Source of the DNA: CAZCQG01 sp964500775
GTDB lineage: Bacteria; Campylobacterota; Campylobacteria; Campylobacterales; CAZCQG01
Direction: 5' to 3'
Assembly (NCBI GenBank): GCA_964500775.1
Contig: CAZCQG010000016.1
Span: 1 to 44,548, forward strand
Length of the DNA stretch: 44,548 nucleotides
The translations under genes were made by a program, and so were the position numbers. Each line of letters begins with the position of its first letter. Position 1 is the first letter of the stretch. Shown one piece after another: positions 15,366-23,510 of the stretch. The notes under the pieces are model-generated. The model had not been told where the DNA came from and made no database searches. It worked only from the letters and a program-made list of their open reading frames with translations.

Positions 15366-16061
15366 CTAGTTTGCCCCTAGTTTGGCGATAAGCTCTTCTA
15401 TTTCATCCGTACTTACGACATTTTCCGTAGTGGTATCGCCGTGGATGTGGATAGCCGAACCCACCCTTTTGCTATCGTCGATCTTCCCTTCAAATAAGCT
15501 GTTCATATAGTGGGAGAGGGCACGCATCACGTTGATGACACGCTCAATTTTTTGTCTATGGATGTCTTGGTATTGCATGATGTCCATAGCCATAAGCGAG
15601 CTGTCGTTGATCGCCAACGCGTCATCGACAATGTTCTCCAAAGAGCTTTTTACGTTTTCTAGCTGTTCTTTAGAATCTCTAAAAGTGTTGATTTTCGGGA
15701 AAGAATTTACAAGTTTAGACATCACCTCTATTTGTGCGTCAATTACTTTTAGAGTTTTGTTTGCCGTCCCTTCGATGCTCATTGAGCTATTAGACATCTC
15801 TTCGAGTTTGTCGAATATCTCGCTTGCTTTGAGCTCCGAATCTTTAGTGACGTTATCAAGCTGAGAGACTACCTTGTGATCTTCCGTCGGAGGAGGCGGA
15901 GGCCAACTGTTTTCTGCGGAAACTCTATAGTTTTCCGCATCCGCATCCGCATCTTCTTCTTCGGTTTCAGGAACTTCTTGGGCATGCGGCTCGTCAAACT
16001 CTTGAGTTCCGTCTATGTCTACGTCGCCGGCCATAAGACTGTCTAGTTCCTCTTGTGTCAT
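15366..16061 (-). CDS. cheZ: CheZ phosphatase, remote campylobacterial type
   Basis: CheZ dephosphorylates CheY-P and so resets chemotactic signalling. The 231-residue protein is mostly helical. An acidic, proline-containing linker (about 20-62) precedes the long four-helix core (70-200). The catalytic pattern DxxxQ appears as DIHRQ (Asp166, Gln170) in MQYQDIHRQKIERV, matching E. coli Asp143/Gln147. The C-terminus DEIEELIAKLG resembles the CheY-docking tail of E. coli CheZ. The N-terminus TQEELDSLMAG resembles the CheY-P-binding peptide of FliM. The start is ATG 16061 with a GGGGGA site. It heads the long operon ending at 8647. Confidence 0.88.
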   Translation of the reverse strand: MTQEELDSLMAGDVDIDGTQEFDEPHAQEVPETEEEDADADAENYRVSAENSWPPPPPTEDHKVVSQLDNVTKDSELKASEIFDKLEEMSNSSMSIEGTANKTLKVIDAQIEVMSKLVNSFPKINTFRDSKEQLENVKSSLENIVDDALAINDSSLMAMDIMQYQDIHRQKIERVINVMRALSHYMNSLFEGKIDDSKRVGSAIHIHGDTTTENVVSTDEIEELIAKLGAN

Positions 16062-16093
16062 TCGATTCCCCCAAAAACAGGTAATTTAGTAAA

Positions 16094-16099
16094 ATTATA
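16094..16099 (-). promoter_or_regulatory. -10 box upstream of cheZ
   Basis: On the minus strand a perfect TATAAT lies 32 bases before the cheZ ATG in an A/T-rich stretch. No convincing -35 is seen at 16-18 bases. It is the best candidate for the promoter of the cheZ-to-pseudouridine-synthase operon. The 192-base region it shares with glnA also holds a TATAAA (16194-16199) that may serve glnA. Confidence 0.45.
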
Positions 16100-16253
16100 T
16101 TTTTATTTGGTTGTATTTAGCCTTAATTAACTTTATCAGCCTCGAAAGCAAAGCAACAAGATTGCTTAAAAAATAGTCAAACTGCAATGCTAATATAAAA
16201 TGTTTTGTGCTACCATACCAACCGTTAATCAAAAATATGCAAGAGGAGATGTA

Positions 16254-17678
16254 ATGCCTGTTAAAAAGTTTCTTGATTTTTGCAAACAGAACGAGGCTGA
16301 GTTTATCGATTTTAGATTTACCGATATAAAAGGTGTATGGCACCACGTGACATATGATATTACTGCAATTAGTGCCGATATGTTGACAAACGGTTTGCCG
16401 TTTGACGGAAGCTCTATCCCGCACTGGCAACCGATTAACCAGTCGGATATGATTCTTAAACCGGACACAGAGACTACTACTTACTTTATGGATCCTTTTA
16501 CCGCGGATGCCACAGCGGTAATTTTCTGCGACGTTTTTGATATTTACAAAAACGAAATGTATGAAAAATGCCCTAGAAGCATCGCTAAAAAAGCGATCAA
16601 ATATCTTGAAAGTACAGGATTGGGCGATGTTGCGTATTTCGGCCCAGAGAACGAATTTTTCGTATTTGACGAAATCAGAGTAAGAGACGACATCAACTGC
16701 CAATACTATGAAGTAGACACCGAAGAGGGTGTGTGGAATACACATGCAGACATCAAAGACGGTTATAATACAGGTCATAGACCCGGCACAAAAGGCGGTT
16801 ACTTTCCGGTTCAACCCGTAGATTCGATGGTGGATCTTAGAGGTGAAATGGTAAAAACCCTCAAAATGGTCGGTCTAGAAACAAACGTTTTCCACCACGA
16901 AGTGGCACAAGGACAAGGTGAAATCGGCGTAAAATTCGGTAGCCTCGTAGAGGCCGCAGATAACGTACAAAAACTCAAATACGTAATCAAAATGGTTGCT
17001 CACCTCAACGGTAAAACAGCGACATTTATGCCAAAACCGCTTTACGGCGACAACGGTAACGGAATGCACTGCCACCAATCAATTTGGAAAGGCGGCGAAA
17101 ATACGTTTGCAGGTGACGGATACCAAGGGCTAAGCCAAACGGCTCTTAATTATATAGGCGGCGTGCTCAAACATGCGCAAGCGGTAGCTGCATTCTCTAA
17201 CGCGTCAACTAACTCATATAAGAGACTTATCCCGGGCTTTGAAGCTCCAAGCATCCTTACGTACTCTGCACAAAACAGATCTGCAAGCTGCAGAATCCCG
17301 TTCGTACAAGGGGCAAAAGCAAAAAGAGTTGAGTTTAGATTCCCCGATAGTTCATCTAACCCATATCTAGCGTTTACCGCGCAACTTATGGCCGGTATCG
17401 ACGGTATCCAAAACAAAATCGATCCGGGTCAACCTATGGAAATGGATCTTTTTGAACTCTCCCTTGATGAGATCAGAGAAAAAGGTATCCAACAAATGCC
17501 GCATACCCTTAGAGAGGCAATCGAGTGTATGCTCAAAGGGAAAGAGGTATTTAAAAAGGGTGGCGTAATGAGCGAAGAGTTTATCCAAACATATCAACAT
17601 TATAAGTTTGAAACAGAAGTTTGGCCTTGGGAAGGGAGACCGCACCCATTTGAGTTTATCTCAACTTACTCTTGCTAA
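16254..17678 (+). CDS. glnA: Glutamine synthetase type I
   Basis: GlnA makes glutamine from glutamate, ammonia and ATP as a dodecamer. The start is ATG 16254, with AAGAGGAG just before it, giving 474 residues. An earlier in-frame ATG at 16200 would add 18 unrelated residues. Family blocks include FDGSSIPHWQ, GPENEFFVFD, GQGEIGVKFG, NGNGMHCHQSIWK and NRSASCRIPF. At the adenylylation site, where E. coli has Tyr397, the sequence reads MDLFELS with Phe400. This points to loss of control by adenylylation, as recalled for H. pylori. Expression probably depends on the promoter region shared with cheZ. Confidence 0.97.
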   Translation: MPVKKFLDFCKQNEAEFIDFRFTDIKGVWHHVTYDITAISADMLTNGLPFDGSSIPHWQPINQSDMILKPDTETTTYFMDPFTADATAVIFCDVFDIYKNEMYEKCPRSIAKKAIKYLESTGLGDVAYFGPENEFFVFDEIRVRDDINCQYYEVDTEEGVWNTHADIKDGYNTGHRPGTKGGYFPVQPVDSMVDLRGEMVKTLKMVGLETNVFHHEVAQGQGEIGVKFGSLVEAADNVQKLKYVIKMVAHLNGKTATFMPKPLYGDNGNGMHCHQSIWKGGENTFAGDGYQGLSQTALNYIGGVLKHAQAVAAFSNASTNSYKRLIPGFEAPSILTYSAQNRSASCRIPFVQGAKAKRVEFRFPDSSSNPYLAFTAQLMAGIDGIQNKIDPGQPMEMDLFELSLDEIREKGIQQMPHTLREAIECMLKGKEVFKKGGVMSEEFIQTYQHYKFETEVWPWEGRPHPFEFISTYSC

Positions 17679-17680
17679 TT

Positions 17681-17710
17681 TTCTAAAAAGGGTTTCTCCC
17701 CTTTTTAGAA
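17681..17710. terminator. Bidirectional hairpin between glnA and the GGDEF gene
   Basis: A perfect 12-base-pair stem (TTCTAAAAAGGG with CCCTTTTTAGAA) closes a 6-base loop. It begins 3 bases after the glnA stop and ends one base before the stop of the convergent GGDEF gene. The A5/T5 tracts lie within the stem, so it can end transcription in both directions. Confidence 0.75.
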
Positions 17711-18937
17711 TCACTCTATAATCACTCTATTCCCATCGTCTTTCTTGGCGTTCAAAAGTAAATTAATAGCCGTGTCTATCATAGAATCCAACGACCCCTC
17801 AAGATACGTATTTACGCCGATACTTACCTTCGTGCGGAGCTGCTCCCCTTTTATTTGTATCTCAAGATTTTCAATCTTATTTTTAATCGATTCAAAGATA
17901 ATTTCGGTTGAGGAGAGATTCATATTTTGAGCGAGTATATAAAACCTCCCCTCTCCCGCATAGCATAAAAGATCACTTTCTCTAAAACGGGCGGATAAAA
18001 TATTTGCAGCCTCTTTTAAGACGGAGTTTCCTAAAAAATAGCCGTATTTTTTGTTGATCTCTTCGATATTATCGATGTCGATAGCGCCAAAGGTCAAAAA
18101 AACGTGCGCGCGCTTCGCACTTTCATAAAATTTTCCGGCGGTTTCGTTAAAATAAATAAGATTATTCAACCCCGTGGCAGGATCTATATTGGTGAATGAT
18201 TTTACTTTTTTGATGTGCTCGCACAGCTCGATTTGTGTTTGCGCCCTAAACGCGAAATCCTCGTCCCTCACGCCACTTACGTATTCATTTGCCCCTTGTT
18301 TGAAAAGAAGAGCAGAATCTAGTATTGCCGCACCGGATGAAAAAGTCATAATCGGGAGCAGTTCTTTCGAATATTTTTTTCTTATCGATTTAATGACTTG
18401 TATATCCTCTTCGCTATTGCACTCTAGTGCGACGAGTGAATAGTCTAGCAGTTCGATTTTTTGCGTATAGTCTTCCCGTTTTTCTAGCGTGTCGACGATA
18501 TAGTTTTTTTTCTTTAAATACGCAAGGGTGCCGTGGTCGTTATTTAGATTATTTAAAATTAGCAAAATCCTCTTCTCTTTATTATCTTGAAGCAATTTGA
18601 TGGAGGTGCTAAGTTGTTTGAGGTCTAGAGAGTCATTTAGCAACAGGTAGTCGCTGACCTTATCTTTTTCTATCCTAGCATTCTTGTAGCGCTCAAGTTT
18701 TGCGCAAAAGAGTATCACGTTTTTATTATGGACGCGAGACAAAATATTTTCTATTTCATCATCCGAAAAATCATCAATATCTATTAACAGTAAGAAATAG
18801 TCGTAGGAGATTCTTTTTAAAATCTTTTCCTCTTCTAAAAAATACTCTAGATTCAAACCAAGCTCGCTTAGGAGATACTTTTGTATCCCTTTGCTAAACG
18901 GAATCTTCTTTTGGTATAAAATTATACTTCTTCCCAT
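17711..18937 (-). CDS. Degenerate receiver-receiver-GGDEF protein
   Basis: This 408-residue soluble protein has two receiver-like domains (about 1-120 and 121-245) and a C-terminal GGDEF-like domain (250-408). Both receivers look inactive. In the second, the acidic pocket reads NN, the acceptor region reads ALECN, and the conserved lysine is replaced in GANEYVSG. The GGDEF signature is degraded to GEGRF (328-332), so diguanylate cyclase activity is unlikely. An RESD motif (319-322), 5 residues upstream, fits the RxxD inhibitory site that binds c-di-GMP. A c-di-GMP receptor or scaffold role is therefore plausible. It follows luxS after 31 bases and converges on glnA. Confidence 0.8.
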   Translation of the reverse strand: MGRSIILYQKKIPFSKGIQKYLLSELGLNLEYFLEEEKILKRISYDYFLLLIDIDDFSDDEIENILSRVHNKNVILFCAKLERYKNARIEKDKVSDYLLLNDSLDLKQLSTSIKLLQDNKEKRILLILNNLNNDHGTLAYLKKKNYIVDTLEKREDYTQKIELLDYSLVALECNSEEDIQVIKSIRKKYSKELLPIMTFSSGAAILDSALLFKQGANEYVSGVRDEDFAFRAQTQIELCEHIKKVKSFTNIDPATGLNNLIYFNETAGKFYESAKRAHVFLTFGAIDIDNIEEINKKYGYFLGNSVLKEAANILSARFRESDLLCYAGEGRFYILAQNMNLSSTEIIFESIKNKIENLEIQIKGEQLRTKVSIGVNTYLEGSLDSMIDTAINLLLNAKKDDGNRVIIE

Positions 18938-18968
18938 AATCTCGCTTATTTTGAGGATGTAGCCTTTT

Positions 18969-19484
18969 CTAGTTGCCTAGCTTTGCTAGTTGTTCGTCAG
19001 TCAATAATAAATCCTCGTTGTGCATCACTCCGATACCTTTTTTGAGTACTTTTTTGGCCGTTTGTTGCGCTTCTTTGAGGGAGTGCATTTTATAGGTACC
19101 GCACTGAAACTTATTAAGCTCAGGAATATTTTTCTTCCCTTTAAAGTCTACTATATCACGCATAGCAGCTTCCCAAGCAGCGATGATCTTTTCCTCCGTA
19201 GGAGATCCGATAGTGCTCATATAAAAACCTGTGCGACATCCCATAGGAGAGACGTCTATTATCTCTACGTCTTTTTCTTGCAGATGCTCTCTTATAAAGC
19301 CCGCGAAGAGGTGCTCTAAGGTATGAATCCCTCTTTCGGTGATCTGCTCTTTATTTGGACGACAAAATCGTAGGTCGTATACGGTAACCGCATCTCCTTT
19401 TTTTGTTTTCATCTTTTTTGCAACTCTTACTGCGGGTGCGATCATTTTTGTGTGATCCACTTTAAAGCTATCTAGTAACGGCAT
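18969..19484 (-). CDS. luxS: S-ribosylhomocysteine lyase
   Basis: LuxS cleaves S-ribosylhomocysteine to homocysteine and DPD, the precursor of autoinducer-2, in the activated methyl cycle. The 171-residue product has the zinc site HTLEH (His54, His58) with Cys128, the catalytic Cys83 in MGCRTGFYM, and the substrate loop GIHTLEHLFAG. The ATG is preceded by AGGAG. Its usual partner Pfs is not obvious here. The short nucleosidase-like gene at 43663 is a poor candidate. A role in methyl recycling is safer than quorum sensing. Confidence 0.97.
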   Translation of the reverse strand: MPLLDSFKVDHTKMIAPAVRVAKKMKTKKGDAVTVYDLRFCRPNKEQITERGIHTLEHLFAGFIREHLQEKDVEIIDVSPMGCRTGFYMSTIGSPTEEKIIAAWEAAMRDIVDFKGKKNIPELNKFQCGTYKMHSLKEAQQTAKKVLKKGIGVMHNEDLLLTDEQLAKLGN

Positions 19485-19586
19485 TATTTCTCCTGTAGTG
19501 TTATTGAGGTGATTTTACATAATTTAAGATAATTAGAGCTAAAAAATAAAAGAAGTTATGATTGTGTGGAAAAAGGGAGGAGGGGG

Positions 19587-20537
19587 TTATATTCCCGCTT
19601 CCTCTCTTTTTTGTAGTGCTACCCATTTCGCATCGACATCTTTCTGCCACTGCTCAATGATATGCTCGTTCTCTTTTTTAAAGAGGTGTTTGAATCGCCC
19701 CTGTACCCCGAGGTAATCTCGTACAGGAATAACATTTTTCGGTCTATAGGTTATATTTAGTTTGTGTCCATCGATAATCTCATATAGAGGGAACACAAGC
19801 GAATCTACCGCAATGTCTGCAACGTCGATTGTTTGATTCGGATCGAATTTCCACTCGGTAGTACATGCGCTCATTGCATTGATAAACACCGGACCGTCAA
19901 CTTCGTACATAGTTTTGAGTTTTTTACTCATATCTTTCCATTTATTCGGAGCGACTTGCGCCACATACGGAATCCCGTGCGCTGCCATGATCGCAAGCAT
20001 ATCTTTTTTCTTGTCTTTCTTGCCGTAGCTTATTCTTCCGGCAGGAGAAGTCGTAGTGCTTGCACCCGTAGGTGTGGAGCCGCTTCTTTGTCCGCCCGTA
20101 TTTGCATACACTTCGTTATCAAGACAAATATACTTTATATTGTGCCCCCGTTCCATACAGCCGCTTATCCACTGAAAGCCGATGTCATATGTAGCACCGT
20201 CTCCCGCTATAGCGACAAAGTGTGTTTTTTTCCCGGGGGTATAAAGCTTTCCTTTGCGTTCTAGCGCCTTATACATTGCTTCAGCTCCCGCTACGGCAGT
20301 AGAAGCGTTTTCAAATCCTATATGAATCCAAGGAACATCCCAAGACGTATAAGGATACACCGCCGTAGAAACTTCTAAGCATCCGGTTCCCGAAGAGAGG
20401 ATAAGCTCATCTTCGGTTGCATTGATCACTTCCCTCACTATCATACCGTGCGCGCATCCAGGACATAGAAGGTGAGCACCCTCGAATCTCTCGGCGGCTT
20501 TTGAATACTGTTTTAGATTTTTAATCTCTTTGCTCAT
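19587..20537 (-). CDS. porB: Pyruvate:ferredoxin oxidoreductase, beta subunit
   Basis: This subunit binds thiamine diphosphate and one [4Fe-4S] cluster in the four-subunit enzyme that interconverts pyruvate with acetyl-CoA, CO2 and reduced ferredoxin. The 316-residue product shows CPGC (Cys25, Cys28), Cys53 in SGTGCLEVS and Cys225 in SACTTEW as cluster ligands. The ThDP motif is GDGATYDIG (112-120) with NEVYANTGGQ. It is the last gene of porCDAB. In autotrophic Campylobacterota the enzyme serves as pyruvate synthase after the reductive TCA cycle, an inference for this genome. Confidence 0.95.
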   Translation of the reverse strand: MSKEIKNLKQYSKAAERFEGAHLLCPGCAHGMIVREVINATEDELILSSGTGCLEVSTAVYPYTSWDVPWIHIGFENASTAVAGAEAMYKALERKGKLYTPGKKTHFVAIAGDGATYDIGFQWISGCMERGHNIKYICLDNEVYANTGGQRSGSTPTGASTTTSPAGRISYGKKDKKKDMLAIMAAHGIPYVAQVAPNKWKDMSKKLKTMYEVDGPVFINAMSACTTEWKFDPNQTIDVADIAVDSLVFPLYEIIDGHKLNITYRPKNVIPVRDYLGVQGRFKHLFKKENEHIIEQWQKDVDAKWVALQKREEAGI

Positions 20538-20555
20538 TTTTCCGTCCTTTTTCTC

Positions 20556-21779
20556 TTAAAAAAATCCTATTTTAGGTCCTCTAAGTCCAATAAATTGCTG
20601 TGTAGCGGTGAGTCTCTTGCCTGCATCCGCATTCTTTTTGAGTTCAGCAAATATTTCGACAAGCCCGTCTATCGTCATATCTCTTCCGCCTAAACCGTAA
20701 ATATAGTTGGTAAGAATCGGTCTCTCCGAATCGGCGAGGTCAAGTATCGCGCCGGCGGTTTCGTTATAGAGCATACCCATCGCACCCGCAGGTAAACTTC
20801 TATCAAGTAAGCCAACCGCTTTTACCCCTTTTAGGGCATCTCTTAATTTATCAAGCGGGAAAGGACGTATTACTCTAAATGAAATCACCCCCGCTTTTAT
20901 TCCGTCCGCTCTTGCTTTTTCGGCGGCAAGTTTGGCGGATTCTACGGTAGTCCCGAGTGCTACGATCGCTACATCGGCGTCTTCCATCATATATTTCTCT
21001 ACAAGGTTATATTCCCTGCCTGTTTTTTCTTTAAACTCGGCAAAAATTCTTTCTATAACGGGGAATGACACCATCGTGTCGTGGTGTTGTCTTGCTTTGT
21101 GCTCAAAATGCCAATCCTCTTCGGTTTGCGAGCCATACGTAGTAGGTTTACTAAAGTCAAGCATAGGATTCTTCGGTTTGTAGTCACCGATAAATGCATA
21201 TGCCTCTTCATCGCTCAAAGGTCTTACCGTTTGTGCCGTATGTGAGCAGATGAATCCGTCTTGGTGCACCATTACGGGGAGTCTTACATCATAATCTTCA
21301 CCTATCTTAAATGCCATAAGCGAAAGATCGTACGCCTCTTGAGGGTTGTAAGAGCAAAGGTTTATCCAACCCGCATCTCTTCCTAGATACATATCGGAGT
21401 GATCTCCGTTTACGTTCAAAGGAGAAGCCAAAGCTCTATTGACTACCTCTAGTACTATAGGGAGACGCATACCGGAGGCTTGGTATAAAACCTCAACCAT
21501 CAATGCAAAACCCTGTGAACTCGTCGCCGTGGCAACCCTACCGCCGGCAGCTGCAGCACCTACGCACGCAGACATAGCGGCGTGTTCGGATTCTACCATC
21601 ACGAATTCGCCATCAACGTATCCGTCCGCCAAAAACTGTGCGTAATTTTGTACGATAGGAGTTGAAGGTGTGATAGGATACGCCGCAACCACGTCGATTT
21701 GCGCTTGTCTTAGTGCTTGGGAAGCGGCCATATTGCCATCCCAAACCTCTACGTCATGAAGTTCCATAATTTCAGCCAT
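20556..21779 (-). CDS. porA: Pyruvate:ferredoxin oxidoreductase, alpha subunit
   Basis: PorA forms the substrate-binding half of the complex. The 407-residue product contains AAYPITPSTPIVQ near the N-terminus, SEHAAMSACVGAAAAGGR, TSSQGFALM and the C-terminal VGLLDRSLPAGAMGMLYNE. I place the start at ATG 21779 with AGGA 8 bases upstream. A TTG one codon earlier is also possible. It follows porD after 10 bases and precedes porB by 18. Confidence 0.95.
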   Translation of the reverse strand: MAEIMELHDVEVWDGNMAASQALRQAQIDVVAAYPITPSTPIVQNYAQFLADGYVDGEFVMVESEHAAMSACVGAAAAGGRVATATSSQGFALMVEVLYQASGMRLPIVLEVVNRALASPLNVNGDHSDMYLGRDAGWINLCSYNPQEAYDLSLMAFKIGEDYDVRLPVMVHQDGFICSHTAQTVRPLSDEEAYAFIGDYKPKNPMLDFSKPTTYGSQTEEDWHFEHKARQHHDTMVSFPVIERIFAEFKEKTGREYNLVEKYMMEDADVAIVALGTTVESAKLAAEKARADGIKAGVISFRVIRPFPLDKLRDALKGVKAVGLLDRSLPAGAMGMLYNETAGAILDLADSERPILTNYIYGLGGRDMTIDGLVEIFAELKKNADAGKRLTATQQFIGLRGPKIGFF

Positions 21780-21789
21780 CAACTATCCT

Positions 21790-22185
21790 TTACTTTTTTT
21801 TCTCATCTTTTGCGGGCCAATTACCGAGCGCCGCATCATTATCTTCATGGTCGTTAAACATAATAAGCGATTTTGGATTTGTAGGACAAACTTCCGAACA
21901 TACGCCGCATCCTTTGCAGTGGACGTAGTCAACACCGCTCATAGACTCTTCTCTAACCAATATCGAAGAATCGGGGCAATAAATCCAACAGAAGTAGCAG
22001 TTGATGCAATGATCTTTGTTGAATACAGGTTTTTCTACCCTCCAATGGGCAACGCTTGCTTGATATGAATTATTCTCAGAATATTTTCTGTTTTCTTGAT
22101 GAATCTCCGAAACGCCTTGTACTTCTCCATCGAAGGATTTAAGAACAGAGCCTATTTCAAATTCATCCCACCCTTTGTAGTTCAT
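21790..22185 (-). CDS. porD: Pyruvate:ferredoxin oxidoreductase, delta (ferredoxin) subunit
   Basis: This 131-residue subunit carries two [4Fe-4S] clusters that pass electrons from PorB to external ferredoxin. The ligands are Cys60, 63, 66, 70 in CINCYFCWIYC and Cys90, 93, 96, 100 in CKGCGVCSEVC. The first 55 residues, before the clusters, are an extension typical of this subunit in the phylum. It lies between porC (9 bases) and porA (10 bases). Confidence 0.95.
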   Translation of the reverse strand: MNYKGWDEFEIGSVLKSFDGEVQGVSEIHQENRKYSENNSYQASVAHWRVEKPVFNKDHCINCYFCWIYCPDSSILVREESMSGVDYVHCKGCGVCSEVCPTNPKSLIMFNDHEDNDAALGNWPAKDEKKK

Positions 22186-22194
22186 GGCTCCCCT

Positions 22195-22755
22195 TTATTT
22201 GACTTCGTTATAGGCTCTCGTGATTGCTTCCATATTTGCATCAATAACTTTTTGAGGAAGCTTTTTACCGAGAACTTTTTTAAAAGCATTTAAAAAATAG
22301 TCTAGCTCCAAAAGTCCTGAAACTTTTAGCAACGCCCCGAGCATCGGTGCATTCGGTATCGCTTTGCCGAGTGCGTCAAGGGAGATTTGAATACAGTCAA
22401 GTATATAAACCTCTTTTCCTCTAAGCTCCGGCTTGGAATCTAAGAACTCATCTTTGCTCATATGGGTCGTGATTATGTACTTTGTCCCACTTTTTTCATT
22501 TGCCGTGATGTCGGCGATATATGTCAAGCCTGGATCGATAACGAGCACATAATCAGGTCTCATAAATTTTTCATGGTTTAAAATAGTTTTGTCGTCTATT
22601 CTATTGTAGGCCGTCATGGCCGCGCCTCTTTTTGCCGAGCCGTAAAATGCAAACGCTTGCACCTCTTTGCCGGTTCCGGCAAATACATCTGCCAAACCTT
22701 TTGCTCCGGTAACCGCACCCTGTCCGGCACGACTGTGCCACCTTATCTCAAGCAT
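22195..22755 (-). CDS. porC: Pyruvate:ferredoxin oxidoreductase, gamma subunit
   Basis: This 186-residue subunit starts with EIRWHSRAGQGAVTGAKGLA, the gamma-subunit signature, followed by FAFYGSAKRGAAMTAYNRI. It helps bind coenzyme A in the complex. It is the first gene of the operon. The order gamma-delta-alpha-beta is the usual one in Campylobacterota. AGGAG lies 7 bases before the ATG. Confidence 0.95.
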   Translation of the reverse strand: MLEIRWHSRAGQGAVTGAKGLADVFAGTGKEVQAFAFYGSAKRGAAMTAYNRIDDKTILNHEKFMRPDYVLVIDPGLTYIADITANEKSGTKYIITTHMSKDEFLDSKPELRGKEVYILDCIQISLDALGKAIPNAPMLGALLKVSGLLELDYFLNAFKKVLGKKLPQKVIDANMEAITRAYNEVK

Positions 22756-22789
22756 TTTTTCTCCTAGTCTTTGAGCTTAAAGTAAGTTT

Positions 22790-22795
22790 ATTGTA
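22790..22795 (-). promoter_or_regulatory. Putative -10 box of porCDAB
   Basis: TACAAT on the minus strand lies 34 bases upstream of the porC ATG, preceded by a CCCTTTTCC tract. No good -35 is found at 17 bases. It lies in the 89-base gap between the phosphatase stop and porC. Confidence 0.4.
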
Positions 22796-22844
22796 GGAAA
22801 AGGGTACTTAAATTCACCTTTTTCTTCGGCTGAAGTCCTTTTGA

Positions 22845-23510
22845 TTACGAAGAATGTATAGATTTTATGTACTTTACGGCTTCTAAGGCACTTGAAAATA
22901 TCACGTCGGTGCAATTTTGCAACGATTCTTTATCCCCGTAGCCGCAAGTCACTCCGATCCCTTTTAAGTTAGCTCTCCTTGCAGCGATCATATCCATACA
23001 CGTATCGCCTATCATAAAAGTATTTTTGGAGCTTGTAGATAGCGCTATTACCGCTTTTATCATTGGTTCTTTGTCGGGTTTGGGTTTTTCCACGTCTTCT
23101 CTCCCGATGACGCATCCAAACTTATCCAAGATTCCGAAATGTTCAAGGAGGAGCTTTGAATACCTTCCTGTTTTAGTAGTGACGATTCCGAGTGTCGCAA
23201 AGCTATGGGCTAACTCGATAGCCTCTAACGCACCGTTTAGAAACGTGGTTTTTTTATTTGAAATTTCCCGATATTTCTCTTTGTAGGTATCGACAAAATC
23301 CCAAACGACTTCGTGTGCAATTCCAAGTTCGGCAAACATCACGTCAAGCGGATGCCCGATGAGTTTGCTCACCGATTCTAAAGGAGGCGGCGTAAGTCCA
23401 AAGCGAGAGTACGCATAGCAAAAGCCTTCGTATACCGCTTCGGTAGAATCAATAAGCGTACCGTCTAGATCGAAAAGTATCGTAAAATCTTTACTCAAGG
23501 TTTCTCCCAT
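22845..23510 (-). CDS. gph: HAD-family phosphatase, phosphoglycolate phosphatase-like
   Basis: This 221-residue HAD hydrolase shows motif I DLDGTLIDS, motif II VTTKT, motif III lysine in EDVEKPKPDKEP and motif IV GDTCMDMIAA. The helical cap after motif I is of the Gph/PGP type. Phosphoglycolate phosphatases remove 2-phosphoglycolate, but related enzymes act on pyrophosphate or other sugars, so the substrate is inferred. It overlaps the end of the upstream peptide-binding protein gene by 16 bases and ends the rplM-rpsI transcript. Confidence 0.85.
   Translation of the reverse strand: MGETLSKDFTILFDLDGTLIDSTEAVYEGFCYAYSRFGLTPPPLESVSKLIGHPLDVMFAELGIAHEVVWDFVDTYKEKYREISNKKTTFLNGALEAIELAHSFATLGIVTTKTGRYSKLLLEHFGILDKFGCVIGREDVEKPKPDKEPMIKAVIALSTSSKNTFMIGDTCMDMIAARRANLKGIGVTCGYGDKESLQNCTDVIFSSALEAVKYIKSIHSS

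Noticed and set aside
16095..16814. 239-residue minus-strand open frame upstream of and antisense to glnA
   Set aside because: Its residues have no family pattern, and it runs through both the cheZ-glnA promoter region and the glnA coding sequence.
19485..19586. Possible small gene or RNA between luxS and porB
   Set aside because: No open frame with a ribosome site and no stable hairpin was found in these 102 bases. They probably hold only the luxS promoter.
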